A DNA stretch of 64,000 bases from Streptomyces puniciscabiei. Its GTDB lineage: Bacteria; Actinomycetota; Actinomycetes; Streptomycetales; Streptomycetaceae. The stretch is from the NCBI RefSeq assembly GCF_006715785.1, contig NZ_VFNX01000001.1:2680501-2744500 (forward strand), in the 5' to 3' direction. Each line of letters begins with the position of its first letter. Position 1 is the stretch's first letter. Made by a program: the position numbers and the translations under genes. The notes under the pieces are model-generated. The model ran no database searches. It was not told where the DNA came from and saw nothing but the letters and a program-made list of their open reading frames with translations. This document shows, piece by piece, positions 23,984 through 33,842 of this stretch.

Positions 23984-25585
23984 CTATGAACAGCGCTTTC
24001 CCACGCTCGGCGGGGTGCCCTGGAGCAGGTAGGCGTTGATCGCCGTGTCGATGCAGGTGCTGCCGCGGCCGTAGGCGGTGTGGCCGTCGCCGACGTACGT
24101 CAGGAGGCGGCCCGAGGACAGCTGGCCGGCCAGGGACTGGGCCCAGTGGTAGGGGGTCGCGGGGTCGCGGGTGGTGCCGACCACCACGATCGGCGCCGCG
24201 CCCGCCGCCTCGATGCGGTGCGGCTCACCCGTGGCCTTCACCGGCCAGTACGCGCAGTTCAGCGAGGCCCAGGCCAGGACTTCGCCGAAGACCGGGGACG
24301 CCTTCTCGAAGGCCGGCAGCGCCTGCTCGACCTGCTCGGGGCCGGTGAAGGCCGACGGCAGGTCCAGGCAGTTCACGGCCGCGTTGGCCATCATCAGGTT
24401 GCTGTAGTGACCGTTGGCGTCACGTTCGTAGTAACTGTCGGAGAGCGCGAGCAGGCCCGCGCCGTCGTTCTCCTTCATCGCCGAGGTCAGCGCCTCGCGC
24501 AACTGCTCCCAGGTGCCCTGGTCGTACATCGCCGCGATCACCCCGGTCGTGGCCAGCGACTCGCCCAGCTTGCGGCCGTCCGCGTCGCCCGCCGGGATGG
24601 GGTGCGCGTCCAGCTTCCGGAAGAACGCCCTGAGGTGGTCGCCGACCTGCTCCGGCGTCGTGCCCCTGCTGCCGAGGGCGCAGTCGGAGTGCCGTACGCA
24701 GTCCTTCGCGAACGCCTGGAACGCCGTCTCGAAGCCGGCCGTCTGGTCCAGGTTCATCTGGCGGGCGTCCAGGGACGGGTCCATCGCGCCGTCCAGCACC
24801 ATCCGGCCGACCCGGTCGGGGAACAGGCCCGCGTACGTCGCGCCGAGGAACGTGCCGTACGACGCCCCCACGTAGTCCAGTTTCGGATCACCCAGTGCCG
24901 CCCGCAGGATGTCCATGTCGCGCGCCGCCTCGACGGTGGAGACGTGCCGCAGCAGCCGTGCCGAGTGCGCCCCGCAGCTCTCCGCGAACTCCCGGTCCGC
25001 CGCGACCAGCGCGTTCCGCTCCCGTTGGTCGTCCGGGGTCAGGTCGGTCTCTGTGTACGTGTCCATCCGGCGGCCGTCGAGACACTCCACGGGCTCGCTG
25101 CGGGCCACGCCCCGCGGGTCCACCGCGACCATGTCGTAGTGGGCACGGACGTCGGCCGGGTACCCGATGCCCGCGTAACTCTGCAGGTAGCCCACCGCCG
25201 AGCCGCCGGGGCCGCCCGGGTTGACCAGCAGCGAACCGAGCGGCTTGCCCTTGCCGGTGGCCGCCTTGCGGGCCACGGCGAGCCGTACGTCGCCCGCACC
25301 GGGATCGGCGTAGTCCAACGGGACCTTCATCGTCGCGCACTGGAAACCGGGGACACCGCAGCCGCGCCAGCGCAGCCGCTGGGAGTAGTACGCGGAGAGC
25401 GTCGACGGCGTCGCACGCGGCAGCGCGGCCAGCACCGCGTCCGCACCGCCCGGCGACGTGGTCGAGCCCCCGGAGGAGCAGGCGGACACGAGCAGGGCGG
25501 CGGCCGTGAACAGGGCGGCCGTGAGGCGAGCCGTCGTCCGGTGGCGGGCGCCGCGGGTCCGGCGGAGGGATGGCCTGGTGTGCAT
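23984..25585 (-). CDS. Exported TAP-like alpha/beta hydrolase (tripeptidyl aminopeptidase type)
   Basis: A 533-residue secreted lipoprotein-like enzyme. The N-terminus has a twin-Arg-rich n-region, a hydrophobic core and LLVSAC as a lipobox. The alpha/beta hydrolase fold shows LLVNPGGPGGS (oxyanion), GASYGTFLG (nucleophile Ser), GTTRDPATPYHWA (Asp) and GDGHTAYG (His). The TAP C-terminal region is present. Relatives in Streptomyces (SlpD/SlpE, Tap) remove N-terminal tripeptides or hydrolyse esters outside the cell. It is the first resident gene to the right of the tRNA and transcribed in the same direction as holB. Confidence 0.88.
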   Translation of the reverse strand: MHTRPSLRRTRGARHRTTARLTAALFTAAALLVSACSSGGSTTSPGGADAVLAALPRATPSTLSAYYSQRLRWRGCGVPGFQCATMKVPLDYADPGAGDVRLAVARKAATGKGKPLGSLLVNPGGPGGSAVGYLQSYAGIGYPADVRAHYDMVAVDPRGVARSEPVECLDGRRMDTYTETDLTPDDQRERNALVAADREFAESCGAHSARLLRHVSTVEAARDMDILRAALGDPKLDYVGASYGTFLGATYAGLFPDRVGRMVLDGAMDPSLDARQMNLDQTAGFETAFQAFAKDCVRHSDCALGSRGTTPEQVGDHLRAFFRKLDAHPIPAGDADGRKLGESLATTGVIAAMYDQGTWEQLREALTSAMKENDGAGLLALSDSYYERDANGHYSNLMMANAAVNCLDLPSAFTGPEQVEQALPAFEKASPVFGEVLAWASLNCAYWPVKATGEPHRIEAAGAAPIVVVGTTRDPATPYHWAQSLAGQLSSGRLLTYVGDGHTAYGRGSTCIDTAINAYLLQGTPPSVGKRCS

Positions 25586-25670
25586 CCCGCGAGCGTAACG
25601 CTGTGCGACGCCCCGGACGCGATACGTGGCAATTGTCGCCTCGTACGAGGGACAAAGGCGGCGGCGTGGT

Positions 25671-26876
25671 TCAGCCCGCCCGCAGCGCCATCGTCATCGC
25701 CTCCACCGCCAGCAGCGGGGCCACGTTGCGGTCGAGGGCCTCGCGGCACGCGGCGATCGCCTCGATGCGGCGCAGGGTGGATTCCGGGCTGCCGCCGCGC
25801 GCCAGCCGCTGCAGGGCGTCCTCCGCGTCGCCGTTGGCGATCGCCACGCGGGAGCCGAGCTGAAGGGCGAGCACGTCGCGGTAGAAGGCGGTGAGGTCGC
25901 CGAGGGCGATGTCGAGGCTGTCGCGCTGTGTACGGGTTCTGCGGCGCTTCTGCATGTCCTCCAGGTCCTTCATCACCCCCGCCGTGCCGCGCGGCAGCCG
26001 GCCGCCCTGGGCCGCGCCCAGCGCCGCCTTCAGCTCCTCGGCCTCCTTGCCGTCCATCTCCTCGGCGAGCTGCTTGGCGTCCTCGGCGGCCGCGTCGACC
26101 AGTTCCTGGGCGGCCTTGAGGCACGCACCGACCTCGTCCAGCCGCAGGGGCAGCTTGAGCACGGCCGCACGGCGCTGCCGGGCCGCCGGGTCCGTGGCCA
26201 GGCGGCGGGCGCGGTCGACGTGCCCCTGCGTGGCGCGGGCGGCGGCCGCCGCGACCTCGGGTTCGATGCCGTCGCGCCGTACGAGCATGTCGGCGACCGC
26301 GTCCACGGACGGCGTGCGCAGGTTCAGGTGGCGGCAGCGGGAGCGGATCGTCGGCAGGACGTCCTCGATGGAGGGGGCGCACAGCAGCCAGACCGTGCGC
26401 GGGGCGGGCTCCTCCACCGCCTTGAGGACGGCGTTGGCCGACTTCTCGTTCAGCCGCTCGGCATCCTCGACCAGGATGATCTGCCAGCGGCCGTTCGCCG
26501 GGGCGGTGAACGACTTGCGGACCGTGTCCCGCATGTCCTTCACGAGGATCTCGGAGCCCACTGCGGCCACGGTGGTGACGTCCGCGTGGGTGCCGAGCAG
26601 CGCGGTGTGGCAGCCGTCGCAGAAGCCGCAGCCGGGGGCTCCGCCGAGGGCGCGGTCGGGGCTGACGCACTGCAGGGCCGCGGCGAAGGCCCTCGCCGCC
26701 TGGTTCCGGCCGGCTCCGGGCGGGCCCGTGAACAGCCAGGCATGCGTCATCCTCGACGCCTCGGGCAGCGGCTCGTCGGCCGCTGCGGCCGTGACCAGGG
26801 CGTCGGCGTCCCGCGCGGCCGCGTCGAGCACCGCGCTCACCTTCTCCTGCCCGACGAGGTCGTCCCATACGGTCAT
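25671..26876 (-). CDS. holB: DNA polymerase III subunit delta'
   Basis: A 401-residue clamp-loader subunit. AAA+ features are WLFTGPPGAGRNQAAR (Walker A region), a four-Cys zinc module (C-vs-...PGCGFCDGC) and LVEDAERLNEKSANAVLKAVEEP (Walker B and sensor region). The Walker A lysine is replaced by Arg, as fits a delta' subunit that does not hydrolyse ATP. It lies in the conserved order holB-tmk-topA, transcribed with tmk 174 bases upstream. Confidence 0.92.
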   Translation of the reverse strand: MTVWDDLVGQEKVSAVLDAAARDADALVTAAAADEPLPEASRMTHAWLFTGPPGAGRNQAARAFAAALQCVSPDRALGGAPGCGFCDGCHTALLGTHADVTTVAAVGSEILVKDMRDTVRKSFTAPANGRWQIILVEDAERLNEKSANAVLKAVEEPAPRTVWLLCAPSIEDVLPTIRSRCRHLNLRTPSVDAVADMLVRRDGIEPEVAAAAARATQGHVDRARRLATDPAARQRRAAVLKLPLRLDEVGACLKAAQELVDAAAEDAKQLAEEMDGKEAEELKAALGAAQGGRLPRGTAGVMKDLEDMQKRRRTRTQRDSLDIALGDLTAFYRDVLALQLGSRVAIANGDAEDALQRLARGGSPESTLRRIEAIAACREALDRNVAPLLAVEAMTMALRAG

Positions 26877-27050
26877 GGGTCACGCCGCCCTTCCGTCACA
26901 CTCCGCGTTCCTGCCCTCCATTGTGCGGGCGGGCACTGACAGTGAGGGTCGCCGGCAGCCGGAGCGGCCGCGGACGGCCACCTCGGCGAGCAAAGGGGCG
27001 GCGCCGTCGGTGCTCCGACGACGCCGCCCCTGCTCAGTTCCGCGAGGACA

Positions 27051-30000
27051 TCAACCGCGGCCGCCCCGGCCGCGGCCCCTGCGGCCCTGCTCCTCGTCGT
27101 GGTCGTCCTTCTCCCGCTGGTCGTACGACCCCAGCAGCTCGTCCGCCAGCGACGGCAGGTCGTCCAGCGGGGTCTCCTCGGCCCAGTCGGGACGCGGCCG
27201 GCGGCGGGGGGTGCCGTCGGCGTCGAGCTGCGGCATCTCGCGCGTACGGTCCTCGGAGCCGTCGGGGCCGGCGGCGGGCCGCTCGTCGCGGAAGAAACCG
27301 GACGGCATCCGGTCCGCCGGGTCGCCACCCCGTACGGGCGGCAGTACGGCCGTCTCGTCGGCCGCCCCGGGGACCACCGGAGGCAGTACGGCCGTCTCGT
27401 CGGCCGCCCCGGGGACCACCGGCGGCAGCACCGCCGTCTCATCGGCCGCACCCGGAACCGGCGGCTGGGGCAGCTCGGCCGTCACCTCGGCGTCGGGTGT
27501 GCCGGGCTCGGCCGGCCGTGCGGCACGCGCGTTACGCGCGCCCTTCGCCCCGCCCTCCTCGGACCTCTCGGGCTCGTCGGCCGCGTCGCGCACGGGACGC
27601 AGCACCGTCGTCTCGTCCGTGCCCGCCCCGCGCCCGACCGGCTCGCCCTGCCCCGGCGGGACGACCGGGGTCGGGACCGTCTCCTCGGTGCCGCGCCCGT
27701 CCGGCGACACCACCGGGGTGGGCACCGTCGCCGCGTCCGGGCCCGGCGCGGCCGGCAGGGGCGTGCTGGAGCGGCGGGCCGCCGTGTCGGCCGCCGCCGC
27801 TGCCTCGGCCGCCTGCCGGCGGGCCTCCTCGGCGCGCAGCAGGGCCTCCTCGGCCTTGCGCTGCTTCTCCAGGCGGCGTGCTTCCTCTTCCGCGCGCAGC
27901 CGGGCCTGCCGGGCCTCCTCCTCGGCGCGCAGCCGGGCCTCCTCCTCGGCCTGCCTGCGGCGGCGCTCCTCCTCGGCCCTGCGGCGGGCCTCCTCCTCGG
28001 CGCGGGCCTTCTCCTCGGCGAGCAGCCGCTGGCGCTCCTCCTCCGCGCGCCGGGCCGCTTCGGCGGCCCGCTGCCGGGCCTCCTCCGCCTGCCGTTCGGC
28101 CTCGCGGCGCTGCGCCTCCTCCAGCTCGCGGCGCTTGCGTTCCTCCTCCTCGGCGCGCAGCCGGGCCAGCTCCTCCTGGCGCTCGCGCTCCAGGCGCTCC
28201 TCCTCGGCCTTGCGGGCGGCCTCTTCCTCGGCCTTGCGGCGGGCCTCCTCCTCGGCCTTCTTCCGCGCCTCCTCCTGGGCCTTGATCTCGGCCTCGGAGA
28301 GCGGGAGCACGGTGTCGAGCCGGTGCCGGATCACGGTGGTGACGGCCTCGGGCTCCTGCCCGGCGTCCACCACCAGATAGCGGCCCGGGTCGGCGGCGGC
28401 CAGGGTGAGGAACCCGGACCGCACGCGCGCGTGGAACTCCGCGGGCTCCGACTCCAGCCGGTCCGGTGCCTCGGTGAACCGCTCGCGGGCGGTCTCCGGG
28501 GAGACGTCCAGCAGCACGGTCAGGTGCGGGACCAGCCCGTTGGTCGCCCAGCGGTTGATGCGGGCGATCTCGGTCGGGGACAGGTCGCGGCCGGCGCCCT
28601 GGTAGGCGACCGACGAGTCGATGTACCGGTCGGAGATGACCACCGCGCCGCGCTCCAGGGCGGGCCGTACGACCGTGTCGACGTGCTCGGCCCGGTCGGC
28701 GGCGTACAGCAGCGCCTCCGCGCGGTGGGACAGGCCGGCCGAGGACACGTCCAGCAGGATCGAGCGCAGCCGCTTGCCGACGGGGGTGGCCCCCGGCTCG
28801 CGGGTGAGCACGACCTCGTGGCCCTTGGCGCGGATCCACTCGGCGAGGGCCTCGGCCTGGGTGGACTTGCCGGCGCCGTCGCCGCCCTCCAGGGCGATGA
28901 AGAAGCCGTTCGCCGCCGGTGCCTCGACCGGGTCGTCGCCGCCGAGCAGCGCGTCCTTGAGGTCCTGGCGCAGCGGGATGCCGGAGCGGTCGTCGACCTT
29001 GGCGAGCACCAGCGCCGCGACCGGCAGCAGCAGCGCGCCGACCAGCATCAGCGTGAAGGAGGCGCCGCCGTGCGCGAAGACGAAGCGGCCGTTCTGCAGG
29101 CGGTGCCGGCCGATGAGACCGGCGACCACGGGCGCGATCAGGGCGCCGAGCGCTATGAAGACCCGGACGACCGCGTGCAGGTGCTCGGTGACGCGCGCCC
29201 GGCGGTAGTCCTCGGTCTCCTGGTCGAGCAGGGCGTGCCCGGTGTTCGCGGCCACGCCCGCGGTGACGCCGGCCAGGGTGACGATCAGCAGCACCGTGGT
29301 GACGTCCGGGACCAGCCCGGCGGCCAGCAGGGCGATGCCGGTGAACGCGATCGCGAGGGCGAGCAGCCTGCGGCGCGAGAGCGAGGGCAGCAGCGCGGGG
29401 GCCGTACGGATGCCGACGGCGACGCCGCCGGTCAGGCCCAGCACCAGCAGGCCGTACAGGACCGGGCCGCCGCCCAGGTCGGTCGCGTGCAGCACGCACA
29501 CCGAGACGGCCGCGGCGATGGCCCCGGCGACCGCTGCGCAGGCCGGGACGAGCAGCGGGATGGCGCCCGTGCGGCCCTTGTCGACGCCGCTGCCGGTGCG
29601 CGGGCGGCGCAGGCCCTCCAGCGGGGACCGGGCGCGCGGGGTGCGCACCTCGGGCAGCTCCAGGGAGGTCAGCACGGACAGGGAGGCGGCGAACAGGCCT
29701 GCCGCCACATACGAGGCGAGGGCCGCGTGATGCTGGTCGAACCAGGCCACGCCGGTGCCCAGCAGATTGTTGAGCAGGGCGGCGACGACCAGCGTGGCGG
29801 CCGCCAGCGGGACGGCGAGGAAACCGGTGCGCAGCGAGAGACGGCGCAGGGCGTCCATGTGGTCCGGCAGCGGCCGTACGGTGGCGCCCTCCGGGGGCGG
29901 GCCGGGCAGCAGCGCCGGCGCCGCGCTCTCCCGGCACACCGTCCACAGGCGCTCGGCGACGCCGGTGACGAAGGCCGTGACGAGCAGGAGGGCCAGCGCG

Positions 30001-30431
30001 TTGCCCGGGGTCCAGTCGATCCACAGCGGCGCGACGATCAGCAGCGCGGCGCGCACGCCGTCGGCGCCGGCCATCGTCCAGCGGCGGTCGAGGGGGCCCT
30101 CCTGGGCGGTGAGCGTGGTCAGCGGGCCTAGGAGGACCGCGCCGAACAGCAGCGCGGCGAGGACGCGCGCCGCGAAGACCGTCGCCACTGCGAACGCGAC
30201 ACCCCGGTATCCACCGCCGAAAGCGCCCTGGGCGATCGCCGCCTGGAGGGCGAGGACGACCAGGACGAGGAGTGCGAGGGTGTCGCCGACACCGCTCACC
30301 AGCTGCGCGCTCCACAGGCGCCGCAGTTCGGGGCGGCGCAGCAGGGAACGCACGGCGCGCTCGCGGGAGTCCGCGACCAGGGCGTCGTCCGGGGCTGTGG
30401 TGGGGGCCGTTGGCTGCTCGGCTCGCGTCAT
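27051..30431 (-). CDS. tmk: Thymidylate kinase fused to an N-terminal MFS domain and coiled-coil tail
   Basis: An 1126-residue fusion. Residues about 35-490 carry 10-12 hydrophobic helices of an MFS-like permease. Residues about 505-720 are dTMP kinase with ALEGGDGAGKSTQ (P-loop), LTREPGATPVG (DR/E loop) and DRYIDSSVAYQG. From about 715 to 880 there is an uninterrupted Glu/Ala/Arg/Lys-rich coiled coil. The tail is acidic and proline-rich, with three copies of an ADETAVLPPV motif encoded by a DNA tandem repeat, and a Gly/Arg-rich end. The kinase makes dTDP from dTMP. The MFS fusion is known in Streptomyces and places the kinase at the membrane; the role of the permease part is unknown. Confidence 0.92.
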   Translation of the reverse strand: MTRAEQPTAPTTAPDDALVADSRERAVRSLLRRPELRRLWSAQLVSGVGDTLALLVLVVLALQAAIAQGAFGGGYRGVAFAVATVFAARVLAALLFGAVLLGPLTTLTAQEGPLDRRWTMAGADGVRAALLIVAPLWIDWTPGNALALLLVTAFVTGVAERLWTVCRESAAPALLPGPPPEGATVRPLPDHMDALRRLSLRTGFLAVPLAAATLVVAALLNNLLGTGVAWFDQHHAALASYVAAGLFAASLSVLTSLELPEVRTPRARSPLEGLRRPRTGSGVDKGRTGAIPLLVPACAAVAGAIAAAVSVCVLHATDLGGGPVLYGLLVLGLTGGVAVGIRTAPALLPSLSRRRLLALAIAFTGIALLAAGLVPDVTTVLLIVTLAGVTAGVAANTGHALLDQETEDYRRARVTEHLHAVVRVFIALGALIAPVVAGLIGRHRLQNGRFVFAHGGASFTLMLVGALLLPVAALVLAKVDDRSGIPLRQDLKDALLGGDDPVEAPAANGFFIALEGGDGAGKSTQAEALAEWIRAKGHEVVLTREPGATPVGKRLRSILLDVSSAGLSHRAEALLYAADRAEHVDTVVRPALERGAVVISDRYIDSSVAYQGAGRDLSPTEIARINRWATNGLVPHLTVLLDVSPETARERFTEAPDRLESEPAEFHARVRSGFLTLAAADPGRYLVVDAGQEPEAVTTVIRHRLDTVLPLSEAEIKAQEEARKKAEEEARRKAEEEAARKAEEERLERERQEELARLRAEEEERKRRELEEAQRREAERQAEEARQRAAEAARRAEEERQRLLAEEKARAEEEARRRAEEERRRRQAEEEARLRAEEEARQARLRAEEEARRLEKQRKAEEALLRAEEARRQAAEAAAAADTAARRSSTPLPAAPGPDAATVPTPVVSPDGRGTEETVPTPVVPPGQGEPVGRGAGTDETTVLRPVRDAADEPERSEEGGAKGARNARAARPAEPGTPDAEVTAELPQPPVPGAADETAVLPPVVPGAADETAVLPPVVPGAADETAVLPPVRGGDPADRMPSGFFRDERPAAGPDGSEDRTREMPQLDADGTPRRRPRPDWAEETPLDDLPSLADELLGSYDQREKDDHDEEQGRRGRGRGGRG
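27340..27459. repeat. 42-base tandem repeat, about 2.9 copies, inside tmk
   Basis: Two nearly identical 42-base units (27340-27381 and 27382-27423) and a third diverged unit encode repeated ADETAVLPPVVPGA in the C-terminal tail of the thymidylate kinase fusion. The length is a multiple of three, so copy-number change would keep the frame. Confidence 0.85.
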
Positions 30432-30486
30432 GCGTTCAGCCTATCGGCAGCCACCGACACCACGCCCCGCCTCTCCTGGCATGGGC

Positions 30487-30517
30487 ACGCCCCGACATCA
30501 AAGTGATGCCGGGGCGT
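30487..30517. terminator. Hairpin terminator after topA
   Basis: acgccccgacatca pairs with tgatgccggggcgt around a 3-base loop with one mismatch. It lies 30 bases beyond the topA stop on the minus strand and upstream of the tmk start. Confidence 0.75.
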
Positions 30518-30546
30518 TCACATTGCGAAGCCGGAAAGCGGCGGCG

Positions 30547-33378
30547 TCAGCCCTCCGCGCCGGAAGTCGGGGCCTTGGAGGCGGTCGCCTTCTTGGCGGT
30601 CGTCTTCTTCGCCGTGGTCTTCTTCGCGGCCGCGGTGGTCTTCTTCGCCGCCGTCTTCTTGGCGGCGGTCTTCTTCGCCGGGGCCGTCTTCTTGGCCGTG
30701 GCCTTCTTCGCGGTCTTCTTGGCGGGCCCCTTCGCGCGCTTCTCGGCAAGGAGTTCGAAGCCGCGCTCCGGGGTGATCGCCTCCACGCTGTCGCCGGAGC
30801 GCAGGGTCGCGTTGGTCTCGCCGTCGGTGACGTACGGACCGAAGCGGCCGTCCTTGACCACGACCGGCTTGCCGGAGACCGGGTCCTCGCCCAGCTCCTT
30901 CAGCGGCGGCTTGGCGGCGGCCCGACCGCGCTGCTTGGGCTGGGCGTAGATCGCCTGCGCCTCCTCCAGCGTGATCGTGAAGATCTGGTCCTCGGACTGC
31001 AGGGAGCGCGAGTCCGTGCCCTTCTTCAGATACGGGCCGTAGCGGCCGTTCTGCGCGGTGATCTCCTGGCCGTCGGCGTCCGTGCCGACGATCCGCGGCA
31101 GCGACATCAGCTTCAGGGCGTCGTCGAGCGTCACCGTGTCCAGCGACATGGACTTGAACAGCGACGCCGTGCGCGGCTTGACCGCGTTCTTGCCGGTCTT
31201 CGGGGTGCCCTCGGGGAGGACCTCGGTGACGTACGGGCCGTAGCGGCCGGCCTTGGCGACGATCTGGTGGCCGGTGGCCGGGTCGGTGCCCAGCTCGAAG
31301 TCGCCGCTGGGCTTGGCCAGCAGTTCCTCGGCCAGCTCGACGGTCAGCTCGTCCGGCGCCAGGTCGTCCGGGATGTCGGCGCGCTGGTGCTGCTCGGTGT
31401 CCTTCTCGCCCCGCTCGATGTACGGGCCGTAGCGGCCGACGCGGAGCACGATGTCGTTGCCCACGGGGAACGACGACACCTCGCGCGCGTCGATCGCGCC
31501 CAGGTCGGTCACCAGCTCCTTGAGGCCGCCGAGGTGGTCCCCGTCGCCGTTGCCCGCCTCCGCCGCGCCGCCGTGACCGGTGCCCTCGCCGAAGTAGAAG
31601 CGCTTCAGCCACGGCACGGCCTGGGCCTGACCGGCCGCGATGCGGTCGAGGTCGTCCTCCATCCGGGCGGTGAAGTCGTAGTCGACGAGCCGCCCGAAGT
31701 GCTTCTCCAGGAGGTTGACCACGGCGAAGGAGAGGAAGGACGGCACCAGGGCCGTGCCCTTCTTGAACACATAGCCGCGGTCGAGGATCGTGCCGATGAT
31801 CGACGCGTACGTCGACGGGCGGCCGATCTCGCGCTCTTCCAGCTCCTTGACCAGGGAGGCCTCGGTGTAGCGGGCCGGGGGCTTGGTGGCGTGGCCGTCG
31901 ACCGTGATCTCCTCGGCGGACAGCGCGTCGCCCTCGGCGACCTGCGGCAGCCGGCGCTCGCGGTCGTCCAGCTCGGCGTTCGGGTCGTCGGCACCCTCGA
32001 CGTAGGCCTTCAGGAAGCCGTGGAAGGTGATCGTCTTGCCGGAGGCGCTGAACTCCACGTCCCGCCCGTCGGCGGCGGTGCCGCCGATCCGCACGGTCAC
32101 GCTGTTGCCGGTCGCGTCCTTCATCTGGGAGGCGACGGTCCGCTTCCAGATCAGCTCGTAGAGCTTGAACTGGTCGCCGGTCAGGCCGGTCTCGGCGGGG
32201 GTGCGGAAACGATCACCCGAGGGCCGGATCGCCTCGTGGGCCTCCTGCGCGTTCTTGACCTTGGCGGCGTAGGTGCGCGGCTGCGGGGGCAGGTAGTCGG
32301 CGCCGTACAGCTGGGTGACCTGGGCGCGGGCGGCCGCGATCGCGGTGTCGCTCAGCGTCGTGGAGTCCGTACGCATGTACGTGATGTAGCCGTTCTCGTA
32401 CAGCTTCTGGGCGATCTGCATGGTCGCCTTCGCGCCGAAGCCGAGCTTGCGGCTGGCCTCCTGCTGCAGCGTCGTCGTACGGAACGGGGCGTACGGCGAG
32501 CGGCGGTACGGCTTGGACTCGACGGAGCGCACGGAGAAGCGGGTGTTCTCCAGGGCGGCGGCGAGGGCGCGGGCGGTCGCCTCGTCGAGGTGGAGGGTGT
32601 TCTCGCTCTTCAGCTGTCCCAGGGAGTCGAAGTCGCGGCCTTGCGCGATCCGCCTGCCGTCGACGGTCTGCAGGCGGGCGACGAGCGACGACGGGTCCGA
32701 CGGATCGCCCGCGCGGCCGGTCGCGAAGGTGCCCGTCAGGTCCCAGTACTCGGCAGAACGAAACGCGATGCGCTCGCGTTCCCGCTCGACGACGAGACGG
32801 GTCGCGACGGACTGGACACGGCCGGCCGACAGGCGCGGCATGACCTTCTTCCACAGGACCGGCGATACCTCGTAGCCGTAGAGGCGGTCGAGGATGCGGC
32901 GGGTCTCCTGGGCGTCGACCAGCTTCTGGTTGAGCTGGCGCGGGTTGGCGACGGCCTCGCGGATCGCGTCCTTGGTGATCTCGTGGAAGACCATCCGCTT
33001 GACCGGGATCTTCGGCTTGAGGACCTCCTGGAGGTGCCAGGCGATGGCCTCGCCCTCCCGGTCCTCATCGGTGGCGAGGAAGAGCTCGTCGGAGTCCTTC
33101 AGCAGGTCCTTGAGCTTCTTGACCTGCGCCTTCTTGTCGGCGTTGATCACATAGATCGGCTGGAAGTCATGGTCGACGTCCACACCGAGGCGGCGTACCT
33201 CGCCGGTGTACTTCTCGGGCACCTCCGCGGCGCCGTTGGGGAGGTCGCGGATGTGCCCGACGCTCGCTTCGACGACGTAGCCGGGGCCGAGGTAGCCCTT
33301 GATCGTCTTCGCCTTGGCAGGCGACTCGACGATGACGAGTCGGCGGCCGCCCTGTGCGGTCTCGCTGGTCGGGGACAA
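30547..33378 (-). CDS. topA: DNA topoisomerase I
   Basis: A 943-residue type IA topoisomerase that relaxes negative supercoils. The TOPRIM domain opens with RRLVIVESPAKAKTIKGYLG and has ATDEDREGEAIAWH (acidic metal triad). The catalytic tyrosine is in GYITYMRTDSTTLS. The C-terminal half carries four or five repeated GRYGPYV-type Topo_C_Rpt units and no cysteine zinc fingers, then a long Lys/Ala tail that is typical of actinobacterial TopA and aids DNA binding. The TTG at 33378 is chosen because GGAGAG precedes it and because the protein then starts just before the TOPRIM strand; longer frames begin in Arg-rich non-conserved sequence. Confidence 0.95.
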   Translation of the reverse strand: MSPTSETAQGGRRLVIVESPAKAKTIKGYLGPGYVVEASVGHIRDLPNGAAEVPEKYTGEVRRLGVDVDHDFQPIYVINADKKAQVKKLKDLLKDSDELFLATDEDREGEAIAWHLQEVLKPKIPVKRMVFHEITKDAIREAVANPRQLNQKLVDAQETRRILDRLYGYEVSPVLWKKVMPRLSAGRVQSVATRLVVERERERIAFRSAEYWDLTGTFATGRAGDPSDPSSLVARLQTVDGRRIAQGRDFDSLGQLKSENTLHLDEATARALAAALENTRFSVRSVESKPYRRSPYAPFRTTTLQQEASRKLGFGAKATMQIAQKLYENGYITYMRTDSTTLSDTAIAAARAQVTQLYGADYLPPQPRTYAAKVKNAQEAHEAIRPSGDRFRTPAETGLTGDQFKLYELIWKRTVASQMKDATGNSVTVRIGGTAADGRDVEFSASGKTITFHGFLKAYVEGADDPNAELDDRERRLPQVAEGDALSAEEITVDGHATKPPARYTEASLVKELEEREIGRPSTYASIIGTILDRGYVFKKGTALVPSFLSFAVVNLLEKHFGRLVDYDFTARMEDDLDRIAAGQAQAVPWLKRFYFGEGTGHGGAAEAGNGDGDHLGGLKELVTDLGAIDAREVSSFPVGNDIVLRVGRYGPYIERGEKDTEQHQRADIPDDLAPDELTVELAEELLAKPSGDFELGTDPATGHQIVAKAGRYGPYVTEVLPEGTPKTGKNAVKPRTASLFKSMSLDTVTLDDALKLMSLPRIVGTDADGQEITAQNGRYGPYLKKGTDSRSLQSEDQIFTITLEEAQAIYAQPKQRGRAAAKPPLKELGEDPVSGKPVVVKDGRFGPYVTDGETNATLRSGDSVEAITPERGFELLAEKRAKGPAKKTAKKATAKKTAPAKKTAAKKTAAKKTTAAAKKTTAKKTTAKKATASKAPTSGAEG

Positions 33379-33644
33379 CTTCGCTCTTCTCTCCGGTCGA
33401 CGCTGGGGCCTCCCCAGGTTCCTCCCGGGGTCGCGGCGTACTTCTGGCACGTGTGACGCTGCGGAGTGTGACGGTACATCCCGCCCCCGTGTCAAACGGG
33501 AAAAGCCCACAACGGCCACTCGAACGGTAACCCGACTACCGGTATTCCTGCCGCCCGGAGTCCCGGGTACCCACTCAAGGCCTGTCCGGAGCGTGACGCT
33601 CCCCTTACTCTCGCGGCAGCCTCACCGCCGCGCGCCCGCCGACG

Positions 33645-33842
33645 TCAGAGGCGGGTCAGGCAGTACCCGGCGAGGGCCAGAGCGACCGTCCCGGCCCCGC
33701 TCGCGACGGCCGCCGATGCGACCCGGTTCACACCGTGGGCCACCGGCTCGCGGCGCCTGAGGCGGGTGCAGGTCCAGGTCAGCAGGGCGCCTCCGAACAG
33801 GGCGAACACGATTCCCGCGAAGATCGCCGGCCCGCTCTCCAT
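33645..33842 (-). CDS. Small two-helix membrane protein
   Basis: A 65-residue protein with two hydrophobic segments (IFAGIVFALFGGALLTW and VASGAGTVALALAGYCL) separated by a basic loop RLRRREP. No family name is recognised. It lies between topA and the methyltransferase gene on the same strand. The ATG at 33842 is used because the upstream frame lacks membrane or conserved features. Confidence 0.55.
   Translation of the reverse strand: MESGPAIFAGIVFALFGGALLTWTCTRLRRREPVAHGVNRVASAAVASGAGTVALALAGYCLTRL

Noticed and set aside
27099..30131. A 1010-codon plus frame antisense to tmk.
   Set aside because: Gly/Leu-rich mirror of the coiled-coil and membrane region; tmk motifs are on the minus strand.
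29755..33456. A 1233-codon plus frame antisense to tmk and topA.
   Set aside because: Covers two firmly identified genes on the other strand and has no motif of its own.
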